Shown in pieces: positions 8,187 through 16,909 of a stretch of 64,000 bases of DNA. Every line of letters starts with the position of its first letter. Positions within the stretch are counted from its first letter, which is position 1. The translations under genes and the position numbers were made by a program. The notes beneath the pieces are model-generated. The model saw nothing but the letters and a program-made list of their open reading frames with translations. It searched no databases and had not been told where the DNA came from. Source of the stretch: Eilatimonas milleporae (GTDB taxonomy: Bacteria > Pseudomonadota > Alphaproteobacteria > Sphingomonadales > Kordiimonadaceae); NCBI RefSeq assembly GCF_003688555.1, contig NZ_REFR01000010.1:124001-188000 (forward strand), written 5' to 3'.

Positions 8187-10544
8187 TTAGAACCGAATCT
8201 GGAAGGTGCCAAGCACGGTGCGCGGATTGCCGTAAAAGGCCGTCAGAGTGCCTTCGGTGCCCAAATTGGGGATGAGAGCGCCGTCCGGGCCGGGGGTGAT
8301 GAAGTTGTAGCCCGCGACGATATATTCCTTGTCGGTGATGTTCTTGGCATGCAGGCCGAATTGCAGGCGTCCGTCATCGGATTCCCAGACAAGACTGGCA
8401 TCCCACAGCGCGAAACCCGGCTGGTCGAGGAAGGGATTGGGTTCCTCAAACTGGCTGGCGGCGCTGCGGTAGGCGACGGTGTTGATCACCGAAAACAGGC
8501 CGTCCGTGCCCCCGAAGCTCAAAGGGCGGCTGTAGGTCAGGTTGCCGCTGAGCGTCCAATCGGGGGTGTTCTGGAACACGCGCTGGTCGGCGACGTCATT
8601 GCCGAAGGCATCGATGAATTCATTGAACTCGGCATCCAGATAGCCCAGCGTCCACGCGAAATTCAGCCCGTCGCCTGCGCCGGTCAGGTCGGTGCTGAGC
8701 AGGGCCTGGCCTTCGAATTCGATGCCGTTGATGTCGGCGTCGCCCGCGTTCGAGGTGATGCCGATGAAGCTGTCATTCACACCGTCGCCGGTGGTGTCGA
8801 CGCCGATGGAGCCGGGGATCTGCACATTGGTGTAGTTCGACAGGAAGCCGGCAATGCTGAAGAGCAGGCGGCGGTCGAACAGGGCGGCTTTCCAGCCCAG
8901 TTCGAACATTTCCACCTCTTCCGGCTCGAAGCGCAGGAATTCGAAGATGTCGTCGTTATCGATATCGCCGTCACCGTCCAGATCGGGGGCTGCGGTGGAT
9001 TGGCCCCGTGGGTCGAAGCTGCCGCCCTTGAAGCCTTCGCTGTAGGTGAAATAGAAATTATGTTCTTCCGTCGGCTGCCAGCTGATCGAGGCGCGTGGAT
9101 TGAATTCCTCATACGTTTCGCTGCCGTTGAAGTCCGACGTGGTCGCGATGACCGTACCGGCCCCGCCGAAGCGCTCCGAGAAACCGCCGGCCAGCGTTTG
9201 CCGCAGTATCTGCGACGTGCGTTCGTCATGGGTGAAGCGGCCGCCGACGGACAGGCTGACGGTTTCCGTCAGGTCATAGGTGAAATCGCCGAAAATGGCC
9301 CATGTTTCCGTTCCGACATCGCCCAGGGTCAGGGCGTTCAGGCCCGGCACGCCGATAAGGTCGCCGGTGGTGCCGAGCAGCACCTCGAACGCGTTGAAGG
9401 CGTTGGCGTCCAGATAGTAGAAACCGAGCAGGCCGGAAAATTTGTCATCCTGATACAGGATTTGCAGTTCTTCGGAAAACTGGTCGTTTTCGTAATCCAC
9501 CGGCACATCCACATCGGCCACCGGCAGGCTGTCGAAATCAATGGGCGAGCTGGATTCGTCCTCGCGGTAGGCGAGGATGTTCTTCACCGTCCAGTTTTCG
9601 TTGATTTCCCACTCGATATTGAGGGCGATGCCGCCCATCTGCACTTCCTGGGTCGGGGTGTTGAGCCCGGCGCGCGTGTCGAAGACATCGTTCAGAACCG
9701 GCTCGCCCGAGGCGCTGGGGATCAGCCTGTGGCCCTGACGCGGGTCCGAGTCATCGTCGATATAATCGCCTGACAGACGGACGAACACATTTTCCGCCGG
9801 TGTCCATTCAAGGGATGCGCGGGCGGCCATGATCTGTTTGTTGTAGTTGTCCACATCGTCAAGAACGAGATTTTCGCCGAACCCGTCCCGGTTCAGTGTG
9901 GCAAAGGTACCGCCAATGCGCAGCGTATCGGTGATCGGCGCGCTGCCGGTGACGATCAGGTCCAGTTGGTCATAGGCCCCGACGGCACCGCGCACCTGCA
10001 ATTCCGGTTCATCGCTGAGGCGTTTGGTGACATATTTGATGGCCCCGCCGATGGTGTTACGGCCGTAAAGCGTACCCTGGGGCCCGCGCAGGACTTCGAT
10101 CCGTTCCACGTCATAGATGTCGAGAACGGCGGCCTGCGGCCGGTTGAGATAGACATCGTCGATATAAAGACCCACGCCCGGCTCGAAACCGGCAACCGGA
10201 TCCTGCTGACCGACGCCGCGGATGAAGGCGGTGAGTGTCGTGTTGGTCCCGCGCGAGACTTCTAGTGTGACATTGGGCGAAAATTTCGCCAGTTCGACAA
10301 TGTCCTGGGTGGCCATCAGCGTCAGTTGATCCCCGTCGAAAGCGGTGACCGATATGGGGACATCCTGAAGGGTTTCGGCCCGGCGCCGTGCCGTGACCGT
10401 GATTTCCTCCAGCCCCGCCGAGGCGCTATCGGCCCCGGAAACAGAGTTTTGCTGCGCCTGTGCCGGCGTGCCCCCTACGCATACAAGACCGATAACGGCA
10501 ACGGTTGACAGCAGCCCGTGCCGCCGTGGCTGAAAACTTTTCAT
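8187..10544 (-). CDS. TonB-dependent outer-membrane receptor
   Basis: 785 residues. A signal peptide ends at GTPAQAQ; the plug domain begins EEITVTARRRAETLQDVPIS, the common TonB-box/plug start in alphaproteobacterial receptors, and includes RIEVLRGPQGTLYGRNTIGG. The barrel ends with the outer-membrane C-terminal phenylalanine (GTFQIRF). No FecI/FecR pair or siderophore genes adjoin it. Instead it is followed by an acyl-CoA-ligase-type enzyme and a hydrolase, and is divergent from a TetR regulator, so an organic-acid or aromatic/terpenoid substrate is more plausible than iron. Likely repressed by the TetR protein through the repeats at 10577-10666. Confidence 0.93.
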   Translation of the reverse strand: MKSFQPRRHGLLSTVAVIGLVCVGGTPAQAQQNSVSGADSASAGLEEITVTARRRAETLQDVPISVTAFDGDQLTLMATQDIVELAKFSPNVTLEVSRGTNTTLTAFIRGVGQQDPVAGFEPGVGLYIDDVYLNRPQAAVLDIYDVERIEVLRGPQGTLYGRNTIGGAIKYVTKRLSDEPELQVRGAVGAYDQLDLIVTGSAPITDTLRIGGTFATLNRDGFGENLVLDDVDNYNKQIMAARASLEWTPAENVFVRLSGDYIDDDSDPRQGHRLIPSASGEPVLNDVFDTRAGLNTPTQEVQMGGIALNIEWEINENWTVKNILAYREDESSSPIDFDSLPVADVDVPVDYENDQFSEELQILYQDDKFSGLLGFYYLDANAFNAFEVLLGTTGDLIGVPGLNALTLGDVGTETWAIFGDFTYDLTETVSLSVGGRFTHDERTSQILRQTLAGGFSERFGGAGTVIATTSDFNGSETYEEFNPRASISWQPTEEHNFYFTYSEGFKGGSFDPRGQSTAAPDLDGDGDIDNDDIFEFLRFEPEEVEMFELGWKAALFDRRLLFSIAGFLSNYTNVQIPGSIGVDTTGDGVNDSFIGITSNAGDADINGIEFEGQALLSTDLTGAGDGLNFAWTLGYLDAEFNEFIDAFGNDVADQRVFQNTPDWTLSGNLTYSRPLSFGGTDGLFSVINTVAYRSAASQFEEPNPFLDQPGFALWDASLVWESDDGRLQFGLHAKNITDKEYIVAGYNFITPGPDGALIPNLGTEGTLTAFYGNPRTVLGTFQIRF

Positions 10545-10576
10545 CTACCCCTCCCAAGGTGAATGCGAAATACACT

Positions 10577-10666
10577 CCCAACGGTTGGGCGCAGTGAAAT
10601 TCAACAAGCGTTGAAGTGTCAAGAACAAAGCATATGATGAAAGGGGTGTTTTCTACAGGCGTTGAA
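10577..10666. promoter_or_regulatory. Candidate TetR operators in receptor/regulator intergenic region
   Basis: Three related inverted repeats: CCCAACgGTTGGG (10577-10589); TTCAACaagcGTTGAA (10600-10615, perfect six-base arms); TTCTACaggcGTTGAA (10651-10666, 14 of 16 bases as the second). On the minus strand a TTGACA -35 box (10617-10622) lies directly upstream of the middle site, which fills the expected 17-base spacer of the receptor promoter; the matching -10 (TTTCAC) is weak. This is the classic placement for repression by the divergent TetR protein. Seen: the repeats. Inferred: the binding protein. Confidence 0.65.
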
Positions 10667-10814
10667 AAACTGTTGCCGATAGGTCACTCTTTCGCGGGAT
10701 ACGGCCCGGATAAGGCTGTGCCACAGGGATGGTGTGGCCTTTCCGCATGTGTGACGGGCCGGGCAGCGGGAGGACAACGGACGCCTACATGGTGGTTAAG
10801 GGGGGAGGTCCGTC

Positions 10815-11519
10815 ATGACCAACGGGAAAGACAAGGCAGCCGGCGACGCGGGCACGGGGCAAGAGGGGCCGGCCGCAAGCAGGCCGCGCAAGGACCGTAT
10901 ACTGGATGCGGCCGAGGCCCTTTTTGCCAAGCATGGATTTGACGGCGTGACAATGCGCCAGGTCGCCATGGCGGCCAGTGTCGATGTGGCCCTGCCCAAT
11001 TACCATTTCGGCAGCAAGCGCGGACTGTTCGATGCGGTGCTGCTGCGCCGGGCGGAAGTGCTGAACCGGGAACGCCTGCAGGCGCTTGAGGACTGCACGA
11101 AGGCCGCCGGGTCCGGCGGTCCGGCGGCGGAGGCGATCATTGACGCCTTTCTGCGCCCTTTGCTGAGCGACAGCCATGCCGAGGAGGAAGGCTGGCGCCA
11201 CTATTACGAACTGATCGCCCAGGTGAACAATTCGCCGGAATGGGGCGGTGTGCTGATGACGAAATATTTCGACCCTCTGGTCCGGCGGTTCATGGAGGCT
11301 CTCAAGCGGGCCCTGCCGCAGGCGGACGAGGCCGACATCTACTGGTGTTATCATTTCCTCTCCGGGGCGCTGACGCTGACATTTGCCCAGACCGGGCGGA
11401 TCGATCATCTGTCGGGCGGCAAATGCCGGTCCGATGACCTTCAGGCGGCCTATGAACGCATGGTGCCCTTTGTCGCCGCCGGATTCCGGCATATCTGCGG
11501 CGGTGACCCCCCCTCGTAA
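10815..11519 (+). CDS. TetR/AcrR-family transcriptional regulator
   Basis: 234 residues with the TetR DNA-binding domain at about residues 27-75 (RKDRILDAAEALFAKHGFDG, then NYHFGSKRGLFDAVLLRR). The C-terminal part, about 150 residues with FLRPLLSD and WRHYYELIAQ, resembles TetR members carrying a CecR/DUF1956-like ligand domain. It is divergent from the TonB receptor and shares the 270-base intergenic region that carries three inverted repeats, so it is the obvious candidate repressor of the receptor-ligase-hydrolase operon and perhaps of itself. The inducer is unknown. Confidence 0.9.
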   Translation: MTNGKDKAAGDAGTGQEGPAASRPRKDRILDAAEALFAKHGFDGVTMRQVAMAASVDVALPNYHFGSKRGLFDAVLLRRAEVLNRERLQALEDCTKAAGSGGPAAEAIIDAFLRPLLSDSHAEEEGWRHYYELIAQVNNSPEWGGVLMTKYFDPLVRRFMEALKRALPQADEADIYWCYHFLSGALTLTFAQTGRIDHLSGGKCRSDDLQAAYERMVPFVAAGFRHICGGDPPS

Positions 11520-11637
11520 CCCGGTCCTGCCCATTCCCACGGCCGACATGTCCATTGCCGGACACCGTTGAATTCGGTACCAGAAACACACCCACTGATG
11601 GGGGGCCGATTCCACGGCTGACAAGGGAGGACAGGGT

Positions 11638-13860
11638 TTGAGCATGAAAAAGATATTCGGTGCCGCGGCGATATTGTCTGCTGCGGGCCTGCCGTCGCAG
11701 GCGGAAGAACTGACCATTGACCGACTTGTGGACAGTCCGGCCCTGTCCGGACCGACGGTGCAGGGTCTGAAAATTTCCCCTGACGGACGGCGTATCACCT
11801 TTCTGCGCGGCCGGCAGGACAATCAGAGCCAACTGGATCTGTGGGAATTCGACAGGGAGGCCGGCGCGGCCCGTCTGCTTGTTGATTCCGCCACCCTTCT
11901 GGGCGGAGGGCCCGAAACCCTGAGCGAGGCGGAAAAGGCCCGCCGGGAGCGTAATCGTGCCCTGACGGGTAAGTCCGGCATTGTCGATTATTTCTGGAAT
12001 GACAGCGGCGACAGCCTGCTGTTTCCGCTGAGCGGCGACCTGTTCGTCCTGCCGGTGGGGGGACAGGTGCGGCGGCTGACCGAGACCGACGCATTTGAAC
12101 TGGACCCGAAATTCAGCCCCAAGGGACGCTATGTTTCCTTTGTGCGGGACGGGGACCTGTATGCGATCGAACTGTCCGGAGGGCGTGAAATCCGCCTGAC
12201 CGACAGTGCGGGCGAAGGGATCAGCAACGGTGTTGCCGAGTTTATCGCGCAGGAGGAGCTGGGCCGTTACACCGGCTATTGGTGGTCACCGGATGAAAAC
12301 CGCATCGCCTTTGCGCAGGTGGATGAAAGTGCGGTCGATATCAAGGAACGCTATGAGTTGTCCGCCGACGGCGGCGTCACCACCATCACCCAGCGCTATC
12401 CCGCCGCAGGCACGACCAATGCGACCGTGGCCATCGGGGTCGTGGCCCTGGATGGCAGCGCCCCCAGAATGATGGAGATAGCCTGGCCCGGGCATTATCT
12501 TGGCCGTTTGAACTGGACGGCGTCCGGTGACGGGTTCATCACCCAGATTCTGGACCGGGGGCAGGGCGAAAATGTCCTGACCCTGCACACGGCCGACGGT
12601 ACGGGGGAGAAAGAATTCCTGACGTTGGAGTCCGATATCTGGATCAACCTGAACAATGATCTGACCCCGCTGGCGGACGGCACCGTACTGCTGACCCATG
12701 AAGGCACCGGGTACCGGCATATCTATGTTTTTGGCCGTGACGGCAGGGCCCTTGCCACGCTGACGTCCGGCGACTGGGTGGTGCATGAGGTCGAGCATGT
12801 GGATGAAGAGGCCGGCGTGGTGTATTTTTCCGGTTTCCGGGAAAGCCCGCTGGAACTGCATCTTTACAGCGTGCCGCTGGCGGGCGGCGATATTACGCGC
12901 ATCACCCGCGAGCCGGGCTGGCATAATGTCACGGTGGCCAAGGGGATGTTCGTGGACAAGTTTTCCAGCCCCGTGCAACCGCCGCAAGTGCTGGTCCGGG
13001 CGCTGGACAGCGGCGCCACGATTGCGCCCATCCTGGAAAACGCACTGGACCAAAGCCATCCCTACAGCCCGTATATGCGCGAGCATGCCGCCAGCCGGTT
13101 CGGCACCATAAAGGCGGCGGACGGTGAAACGGACCTGTACTACCGCCTGTACCTGCCGCCCGATATGAAGGAGGGCAGACGATATCCGGCGGTCATGGCC
13201 CCTTATGGCGGCCCGCACGGGCAGCGGGTGCGCATGGACTGGTCACTGGATTTCAACCAGATTCTGGCCCGCAACGGATATGTGGTGATGGTTCTGGACA
13301 ATCGGGGCATGTGGAACCGGGGCCTGGCGTTTGAGTCCCATGTGAAAAACGCCATGGGAACGGTCGAGATCGCGGATCAGGTCGAAGGCGCGGCCTTTCT
13401 GCAAAGCCAGTCTTATGTGGATGGAGGGCGTATCGGAATCTGGGGCTGGTCCTACGGCGGGTATATGACCCTGATGAGCCTGTTCCAGGAACCGGACGTT
13501 TTCAGGGCCGGGGCCGCCGTGGCGCCTGTGACCGATTGGCGGCTGTATGACACGGCCTATACCGAGCGGTATCTCGGCCTGCCGGAGGCGCCGGGAGATG
13601 TCTATGAGCAATCGTCCGTCTTTGCTTACATCGACGGTTTCAGGGGCGATCTGCTTCTGATTCACGGCATGGCGGACGACAATGTTTTCTTCGACCATTC
13701 GGTAAAGCTGATCGCGGCCCTGCAAAACCGCCGCAAGCCGTTTGAACTGATGACCTATCCGGGCAAACGGCACGGGATTCGGGGGGCGGACGCGCGGGCG
13801 CATCTTTGGCACCGGATGTTTGATTTTTTTGAGCGGACGCTCAAGGCGCCGTCTGAATAG
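11638..13860 (+). CDS. S9 family peptidase, dipeptidyl-peptidase IV-like
   Basis: 740 residues. A short signal peptide (MKKIFGAAAILSAAGLPSQA) suggests export to the periplasm. An N-terminal DPP-IV beta-propeller spans about residues 60-440, followed by the serine peptidase S9 catalytic domain. Catalytic triad: Ser605 in GWSYGGYM, Asp in HGMADDN (680/681) and His712 in YPGKRHGI. The double-Glu motif of DPP-IV (QEELGRYTGYWWSPD) is present. Expected to remove X-Pro dipeptides from peptides. The start could be TTG 11638 (GGAGG six bases before it) or ATG 11644. It stands as a single gene, ending at a strong terminator. Confidence 0.92.
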   Translation: MSMKKIFGAAAILSAAGLPSQAEELTIDRLVDSPALSGPTVQGLKISPDGRRITFLRGRQDNQSQLDLWEFDREAGAARLLVDSATLLGGGPETLSEAEKARRERNRALTGKSGIVDYFWNDSGDSLLFPLSGDLFVLPVGGQVRRLTETDAFELDPKFSPKGRYVSFVRDGDLYAIELSGGREIRLTDSAGEGISNGVAEFIAQEELGRYTGYWWSPDENRIAFAQVDESAVDIKERYELSADGGVTTITQRYPAAGTTNATVAIGVVALDGSAPRMMEIAWPGHYLGRLNWTASGDGFITQILDRGQGENVLTLHTADGTGEKEFLTLESDIWINLNNDLTPLADGTVLLTHEGTGYRHIYVFGRDGRALATLTSGDWVVHEVEHVDEEAGVVYFSGFRESPLELHLYSVPLAGGDITRITREPGWHNVTVAKGMFVDKFSSPVQPPQVLVRALDSGATIAPILENALDQSHPYSPYMREHAASRFGTIKAADGETDLYYRLYLPPDMKEGRRYPAVMAPYGGPHGQRVRMDWSLDFNQILARNGYVVMVLDNRGMWNRGLAFESHVKNAMGTVEIADQVEGAAFLQSQSYVDGGRIGIWGWSYGGYMTLMSLFQEPDVFRAGAAVAPVTDWRLYDTAYTERYLGLPEAPGDVYEQSSVFAYIDGFRGDLLLIHGMADDNVFFDHSVKLIAALQNRRKPFELMTYPGKRHGIRGADARAHLWHRMFDFFERTLKAPSE

Positions 13861-13892
13861 GTTCAGAAAAAAGTATTGCATTTCAATGTTCT

Positions 13893-13925
13893 ATGGAGAG
13901 GTCGAGGGGCCTCTCCATTGTTTTT
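13893..13925 (+). terminator. Rho-independent terminator after peptidase gene
   Basis: ATGGAGAGG at 13893-13901 pairs with CCTCTCCAT at 13910-13918 (nine pairs, eight-base loop), followed by TGTTTTT. It ends the S9 peptidase transcript; its T-run is shared with the first phasin operator. Confidence 0.85.
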
Positions 13926-13998
13926 GTGCGCCGCACAAAAAGTCTTGACAAGGGTGGGGTCCCTGCATACATTACCCTCAATTGTGCGGCGCACAAAA
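13921..13998 (+). promoter_or_regulatory. Phasin promoter flanked by two PhaR-like palindromic operators
   Basis: Operator 1 is a perfect palindrome, TTTTTGTGCG-C-CGCACAAAAA (13921-13941). Operator 2 is TTGTGCG-G-CGCACAA (13982-13996). Between them lies a near-consensus sigma-70 promoter: TTGACA (13945-13950), 17 bases, TACATT (13968-13973). So one operator abuts the -35 and the other overlaps the expected transcription start near 13980. The core TGC-N3-GCA agrees with what is known of PhaR, the PHB-responsive repressor of phasin genes in alphaproteobacteria; the assignment to PhaR is inference. Confidence 0.75.
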
Positions 13999-14049
13999 AG
14001 CCGCTGAGACCCAGAAGGCACTGGAACATTCAATTCAAGGATCGGACCC

Positions 14050-14493
14050 ATGACGACCAAAACTGAAAGCACCGCAACCAAGAAAGCGGCCAACGGCGCC
14101 AAAAAAGGCTTTGATGCGTTTGCCGATATGTTCTCCGCACCGGCTGTGGACGTGAATTCGCTGTTTGAATTTCAGCGTAAGAATGTCGAAGCCACGGTTG
14201 AAGCCAACCGCATCGTTTTCGACGGCATGAAAAACGTTGCCCAGCATCAGATTGACATGGCCAAGGACAACCTGGCCGAGCTGAACGAGCTGGCCAGCAC
14301 CTCTTTCATGGAAAAGACCCCGGAAAACGGCATGTCCTCCGGTATGGAAGCCGCCCAGGATATTTTCCGCAAGAATATGACGGCTGCTCGCGAAGCCGGT
14401 GATGTGGCTGTCGAAGCCAGCCAGAAAGCCATTGCGGTCCTGCAAAAGCGCTATGAAGAAGGCGTGAAAGAACTGCAAGCTTCGGCCAAGTAA
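14050..14493 (+). CDS. Phasin family protein
   Basis: 147-residue, Ala/Lys/Glu-rich, almost wholly helical protein without a signal sequence. It matches the phasin_2 style: FADMFSAPAVDVNSLFEFQRKNVEATVEANRIVFDGMKNVAQ, then AAQDIFRKNMTAAREAGDVAVEASQKAIAVLQKRYEE. Phasins coat polyhydroxyalkanoate granules in the cytoplasm and control their number and size. The lysine-rich N-terminus (ATKKAANGAKKG) is common. It is monocistronic, between its own regulated promoter and a tandem terminator. No PHA synthase is in the window. Confidence 0.88.
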   Translation: MTTKTESTATKKAANGAKKGFDAFADMFSAPAVDVNSLFEFQRKNVEATVEANRIVFDGMKNVAQHQIDMAKDNLAELNELASTSFMEKTPENGMSSGMEAAQDIFRKNMTAAREAGDVAVEASQKAIAVLQKRYEEGVKELQASAK

Positions 14494-14856
14494 CACTGGC
14501 TGTTTGAGCTGATAACCGATCTCTTTGGGACTGGAACTCCCCTCCCTCCCTCCCTCCCTCCGGGCCCAGAGAGATTGGTCGCCACCTGAATAAGGTGGCG
14601 CATACGAAGGCCGGGGCGTCACATGTTGGCGCCCCGGTTTTCTTGCATATGCCATATGCCCGTGCCCTGAATTCCGGGCCATTGAATTCCAGGCCCTGAA
14701 TTCCACGCTCTGAGTTCTGGACGTCGACCCGCTGGCGACTGGTGCGCGTGTCTTTTGCTGTTCTTTGCCGCCAGATCGGTTAGGGTGCGCACCCCGAGGG
14801 CCGCCCACACGACGGCCGTCCCCGTTCATATCTGTTCTGACGATGTTGATGATTGC
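14494..14856. other. Gene-free stretch with hairpins and simple repeats
   Basis: No gene seen. It holds a TCCC microsatellite (14538-14561, about five units), a hairpin CGCCACCT/AGGTGGCG (14580-14600), the phasin terminator (14611-14644), and a run of three degenerate units around CCTGAATTCC (about 14666-14710). The last part presumably carries the promoter of the release factor 3 gene. Confidence 0.7.
14611..14644 (+). terminator. Rho-independent terminator after phasin
   Basis: CCGGGGCG (14611-14618) pairs with CGCCCCGG (14630-14637), eleven-base loop, then TTTTCTTG. A second hairpin at 14580-14600 precedes it. Confidence 0.75.
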
Positions 14857-16440
14857 ATGACCCTGAAAAGCCATATCGATCGCCGCCGTACATTCGCGAT
14901 CATTTCCCACCCGGACGCGGGCAAGACGACACTGACGGAAAAGCTGTTGCTGTTTGGCGGGGCCATTCAGATGGCCGGTGAGGTCAAGGCGCGCGGGGAA
15001 CGCCGCCGCGCCCGGTCCGACTGGATGAAGGTTGAGCAGGAGCGGGGCATATCCGTTGCGTCGTCGGTGATGACCTTCGACTATGAGGACCATACCTTCA
15101 ATCTGCTGGATACGCCGGGCCACGAAGACTTTTCCGAGGATACCTACCGGACGCTGTCGGCCGTGGACAGTGCCGTCATGGTGCTGGACGCCGCCAAGGG
15201 GATCGAGGCACAGACCCTGAAACTGTTCGAAGTCTGCCGCCTGCGCGACATGCCGATCGCCACTTTCATCAACAAGATGGACCGGGAGGCAAAGGACCCC
15301 TTCAGTCTTCTGGACGAGGTGGAACAGACGCTGGCGCTGGACGTGGTGCCGGCCAGTTGGCCCATTGGGATGGGGCGCGATTTTCTGGGGTGTTACGATC
15401 TGATCCGCGACCAGTTGATCCTGTTCGATCGCGGCAAGGGCGATACCCTGACGCAAGGGATCCAGTGCAGCGGACTGGACGATGCCAAACTGGCCGAATA
15501 TCTGCCCGACCATGCCCTGGACACCTTAAGGGAAGAGGTGGACATGGCGCGCGGTCTGTGTCCGGAGTTCGACCTTCAGGCCTATCTCGAGGGGACCCAG
15601 ACCCCGGTTTTCTTCGGGTCCGCCATCAACAATTTCGGTGTGCGGGAACTGCTGGCCGGTCTTGGCGCCTTTGCCCCGTCGCCGCGGCCCGCACCGGCGG
15701 TGGAGCGCGCCGTTGCCCCGGATGAGGCCAAATTCAGCGCCTTTGTCTTCAAGATTCAGGCGAATATGGACCCGAAACACCGTGACCGCATTGCCTTTGT
15801 GCGGATTGTTTCCGGCCAGTTCAAAAAGGGCATGAAAATGACCCATGTGCGCAGCGGCAAGGTGATGGCGGTGCACAATGCCCAGCTTTTCCTGGCGCAG
15901 GACCGTGAGATCGCGGAAGAGGCCGTGGCGGGCGACATTATCGGTCTGCCCAATCACGGGACCCTGCGTATCGGCGACACCCTGACGACGGGAGAGAAAA
16001 TCCGCTTCACCGGTGTACCGTCCTTCGCCCCGGAGATTTTGCAGAAAGTGCGCCCCGACGATCCGATGAAAGCCAAACACCTGGGCAGGGCCCTGGAGCA
16101 GCTGGCGGAAGAAGGGGCCGCCCGCGTCTTCAAACCGTATCTGGGGTCCGACTGGGTGGTCGGTGTTGTCGGTCCGCTGCAATTCGACGTTCTGGCCGAC
16201 CGTATCCGTACGGAATACCAGATCCCGGTGAAGTTCGAGCCGACCAGCCTGCTGACGGCTGAATGGGTCGAGGGCGATGCCCGCCTGTTGAAACAGTTTG
16301 TCGACGGGAACCGTGCCTCCATCGCCGAGGATCATACCGGCGCGCCCGTGTATCTGGCCCGCAACAGCTGGCATCTGGACAAGGCCAAGGACGACTTTCC
16401 CGATTTGCGGTTTCTGAAGACCAAGGAAGAAATCGTCTAG
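14857..16440 (+). CDS. prfC: Peptide chain release factor 3
   Basis: 527-residue translational GTPase that recycles RF1/RF2 after peptide release. Seen: the P-loop HPDAGKTTLTEKLLLFGGAIQ, switch/G2 ERGISVASSV, G3 LLDTPGHEDFSEDTYR, and G4 NKMDRE. RF3 rather than EF-G is shown by the short length and by the GGAIQMAGEVKARG and EWVEGDARLLKQF segments. Start ATG 14857 gives MTLKSHIDRRRTFAIISHPDAGK, as in other RF3 proteins. It stands alone; the VOC gene follows after about 50 bases and may be co-transcribed. Confidence 0.96.
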   Translation: MTLKSHIDRRRTFAIISHPDAGKTTLTEKLLLFGGAIQMAGEVKARGERRRARSDWMKVEQERGISVASSVMTFDYEDHTFNLLDTPGHEDFSEDTYRTLSAVDSAVMVLDAAKGIEAQTLKLFEVCRLRDMPIATFINKMDREAKDPFSLLDEVEQTLALDVVPASWPIGMGRDFLGCYDLIRDQLILFDRGKGDTLTQGIQCSGLDDAKLAEYLPDHALDTLREEVDMARGLCPEFDLQAYLEGTQTPVFFGSAINNFGVRELLAGLGAFAPSPRPAPAVERAVAPDEAKFSAFVFKIQANMDPKHRDRIAFVRIVSGQFKKGMKMTHVRSGKVMAVHNAQLFLAQDREIAEEAVAGDIIGLPNHGTLRIGDTLTTGEKIRFTGVPSFAPEILQKVRPDDPMKAKHLGRALEQLAEEGAARVFKPYLGSDWVVGVVGPLQFDVLADRIRTEYQIPVKFEPTSLLTAEWVEGDARLLKQFVDGNRASIAEDHTGAPVYLARNSWHLDKAKDDFPDLRFLKTKEEIV

Positions 16441-16489
16441 CCGTGTTAGTCTTGCCCACCGTATTCACGGGGCAGGCAAGGAGGCTGAC

Positions 16490-16909
16490 ATGGCTGAGAC
16501 CGGAGGAGGGGCGTCCACGGAAACGGGACGGATAACGGGGATTGGCGGTATTTTCGTCGAGGGACGGGACGCCGCCGCCCTGATGGCATGGTACCGCGAT
16601 GTGCTGGGCATGCCGGTGGGTGAGTATGGCGCCAATTTCACTCACAAGGACGATCCGAAAGCGCAGGAAGCCTATTCCGTCTGGTACGCATTCAAGGCGG
16701 GGACGGAGTATCTGAAGCCATCCGACAAGGGGTTCATGATCAATTTCCGCGTCGATGATCTGGACGCTTTCCTCGCACGGTTGAAGGGTCGTGGGGTGGA
16801 ACCTCTGGCCGACGTGCAGGACACGGATGAGGGACGCTTTGCCTGGATCCTCGATCCCGAAGGCACGAAGATCGAGCTTTGGCAGCAAAAAGGCGGGTTG
16901 CCCGGCTGA
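16490..16909 (+). CDS. VOC-family (glyoxalase/bleomycin-resistance fold) protein
   Basis: 139 residues with the paired beta-alpha-beta-beta-beta modules of the vicinal-oxygen-chelate fold: GIGGIFVEGRDAAALMAWYRDVLGMPV at the N-terminal half and INFRVDDLDAFLARLKGRGVEPL..DEGRFAWILDPEGTKIELWQ at the C-terminal half. The final PEGTKIELWQ supplies the usual metal-ligand glutamate; the first-module ligand position is GIGGIFVE. Catalytic function unknown; many such single-domain proteins are unassigned lyases or isomerases. It follows prfC by 50 bases in the same direction. Confidence 0.85.
   Translation: MAETGGGASTETGRITGIGGIFVEGRDAAALMAWYRDVLGMPVGEYGANFTHKDDPKAQEAYSVWYAFKAGTEYLKPSDKGFMINFRVDDLDAFLARLKGRGVEPLADVQDTDEGRFAWILDPEGTKIELWQQKGGLPG

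Noticed and set aside
8109-9773. 554-codon plus-strand open frame opposite the TonB receptor
   Set aside because: Antisense shadow; the minus strand carries signal peptide, plug and C-terminal Phe of a receptor.
14600-14840. Possible tRNA or structured RNA between phasin and prfC
   Set aside because: The hairpins are explained as terminators; no cloverleaf or T-loop sequence was found.
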